In this document: positions 4,937 to 5,940 of the stretch, piece by piece
Numbering within the stretch: the stretch's first letter is position 1
How the letters are laid out: every line of letters starts with the position of its first letter
Assembly (NCBI GenBank): GCA_903820655.1
Contig: CAIJIA010000120.1
Span: 1-5,940, forward strand
DNA: 5,940 nt
Origin: an uncultured Chloroflexota bacterium
Lineage (GTDB): Bacteria; Chloroflexota; Limnocylindria; Limnocylindrales; Limnocylindraceae
Direction: 5' to 3'
Program-made: the position numbers and the translations under genes
Notes under the pieces: model-generated
The model's input: the letters and a program-made list of their open reading frames with translations, nothing else
Database searches by the model: none
Told to the model about the DNA's origin: nothing

Positions 4937-5940
4937 CGCGGGTAACGCCTGCGGCGTCGAGCGACTCTTCCAGAATCTTCAGCGCGAGGTCAACCTCTGC
5001 CGCCGTGGTGACGAGTGGCGGAATGATGCGAATCACCTGCGCGTACGATCCAGCTGAAAGCAGCAGCAACTTGCGCTTGTTCGCTTCAGCAATCACGCGC
5101 TTCACGGCGGCAGGGTCAGGCACGCGGACGTCACCTGCGCCAGGTTCAACAAACTCCAGGGCGATCATCAGACCAAGCCCGCGCACATCGCCGATCCCTT
5201 GGCGACCGGAGGCGATCTTCTTCAGGCCATCGAGCATCTGCGTGCCGCGTGCCGCCGCATTCGCAACGAGCCCCTCCTCTTCGATCACGTCGAGTGTGGC
5301 GAGGGCGGCGGCGCAGGCCACAACGTTGCCACCGTAGGTGCCACCGTGCGTGCCTGGCTCCCAGGTGTCGAGGAGCTCCTTGCGGGCGATGATCCCCGAG
5401 AGGGGGAGACCGGAGGCGATCCCCTTCGCCATCACCAAGATGTCAGGCTCGACGTTCTGGTGCTGTACCGCGAACATCTTCCCGGTGCGTCCGTAGCCGG
5501 TCTGCACCTCATCGGCGATCAGCAGAATGCCGAGTTCCCGGGTCAGCTCACGTAGGCGCGGCAGGAAGCCGGCCGGCGGCACGACGTAGCCACCCTCGCC
5601 GAGGATCGGCTCAACGATGACGGCGGCAACATCCTCGGCGCTGGCAAGGGTGTGCAGCGTGAGATCCCACTCCTCCTCCCAACGACAGCTGCATCCGGCA
5701 CATGCGCCAGGTGCACCCGCAACGGCAGGGTCACGTGCCTCAACGGGTGCGCGGAAGCAGGATGGGAATGCGGTGCTGTAGACCGAACCGGGGAGCGGCT
5801 CGAAGTGGCCGCGGTAGACGTTCTTCGCCGTGGTGAGCGCCATCGTCTGGGCGGTGCGGCCGTGATAGCCGCCACGGAAGGTAAGGATCACGCGACGCTT
5901 GGTGGCGCGTCGCGCCAGCTTCACCGCCGCCTCGACCGCC
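4932..5940 (-). CDS. Class III pyridoxal-phosphate aminotransferase (GABA/acetylornithine type), N-terminus cut off
   Basis: The frame is open from the right window edge to a TAG (complement of 4932-4934), leaving 335 residues; about 100 N-terminal residues lie outside. The GTG at 5924 is internal: the upstream codons AVEAAV continue the family's 'EAxExAxKLAR' helix. Counting from the first visible codon, landmarks are GGYHGRT (H26), EPILGEGGYVVPP, LLIADEVQTGYGRTG with D143 (binds the cofactor ring nitrogen) and Q146, MAKGIASGLPLSG with K172 (Schiff-base lysine, complement of 5424-5426), and HGGTYGGN with T201 (cofactor phosphate). All catalytic residues are present, so an active enzyme that moves an omega-amino group to 2-oxoglutarate or a similar acceptor is expected. 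4-aminobutyrate or acetylornithine are typical substrates but cannot be told apart here. A cysteine-rich segment (C61 and C80-C85) lies in the region before the VIVEP strand. It converges on the aldolase gene with four bases between stops. Confidence 0.93.
   Translation of the reverse strand, partial: AVEAAVKLARRATKRRVILTFRGGYHGRTAQTMALTTAKNVYRGHFEPLPGSVYSTAFPSCFRAPVEARDPAVAGAPGACAGCSCRWEEEWDLTLHTLASAEDVAAVIVEPILGEGGYVVPPAGFLPRLRELTRELGILLIADEVQTGYGRTGKMFAVQHQNVEPDILVMAKGIASGLPLSGIIARKELLDTWEPGTHGGTYGGNVVACAAALATLDVIEEEGLVANAAARGTQMLDGLKKIASGRQGIGDVRGLGLMIALEFVEPGAGDVRVPDPAAVKRVIAEANKRKLLLLSAGSYAQVIRIIPPLVTTAAEVDLALKILEESLDAAGVTRG

Noticed and set aside
1..5940. CRISPR arrays, tRNA/rRNA genes, insertion sequences, integrases, or a defence island
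   Set aside because: No regularly spaced direct repeats, RNA-gene signatures, transposase motifs or known defence domains were seen; nearly all bases belong to the seven protein genes.

Overview
This window is a densely coding stretch of a GC-rich bacterial chromosome. By eye it is roughly 60-65% G+C, with G or C at most third codon positions. It holds seven protein genes and almost no intergenic DNA: the gaps are 22, 2, 36 and 4 bases, and two junctions overlap. No RNA gene, CRISPR array, insertion sequence, integrase or other mobile-element mark was seen. GTG starts, a lack of clear Shine-Dalgarno sequences and the protein types (TPR-like plus rhomboid, a divergent long class II aldolase, a class III aminotransferase with a cysteine-rich segment) would fit Chloroflexota or a related GC-rich lineage. 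That placement is inference, not proof.

Layout. Positions 1-276 (+) are the 3' end of a gene cut by the window edge; its tail loosely resembles the C-terminus of a GT4-type glycosyltransferase. Positions 299-1516 (+) encode an intramembrane serine protease of the rhomboid family with an N-terminal TPR-like domain. Positions 1519-2100 (+) encode an unrecognised soluble protein. Positions 2097-2765 (+) encode a glyoxalase II-like metallo-beta-lactamase-fold hydrolase with an intact two-metal site. Positions 2762-3493 (+) encode a protein that looks like a decayed type II/IV secretion (CpaF-like) ATPase without a working Walker A motif. These five genes share a strand and are packed like one operon, with two ATGA stop/start overlaps. 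Positions 3530-4927 (+) encode a class II fructose-bisphosphate aldolase-family enzyme. It follows a 36-base gap that carries a -10-like hexamer placed for a leaderless transcript, plus two short inverted repeats. Positions 4932-5940 (-) hold a pyridoxal-phosphate class III aminotransferase that converges on the aldolase and runs off the right edge.

How the genes fit together. No single pathway is evident. The aldolase (central carbon metabolism), the hydrolase (thioester or related hydrolysis) and the aminotransferase (amino acid or GABA/ornithine metabolism) look like housekeeping genes. The points that most deserve a second look are the tight cluster of rhomboid, unknown protein, hydrolase and pseudo-ATPase, the unusual metal-site context of the aldolase, and its apparent leaderless promoter. 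I did not find convincing evidence of a new defence, mobile or signalling system.
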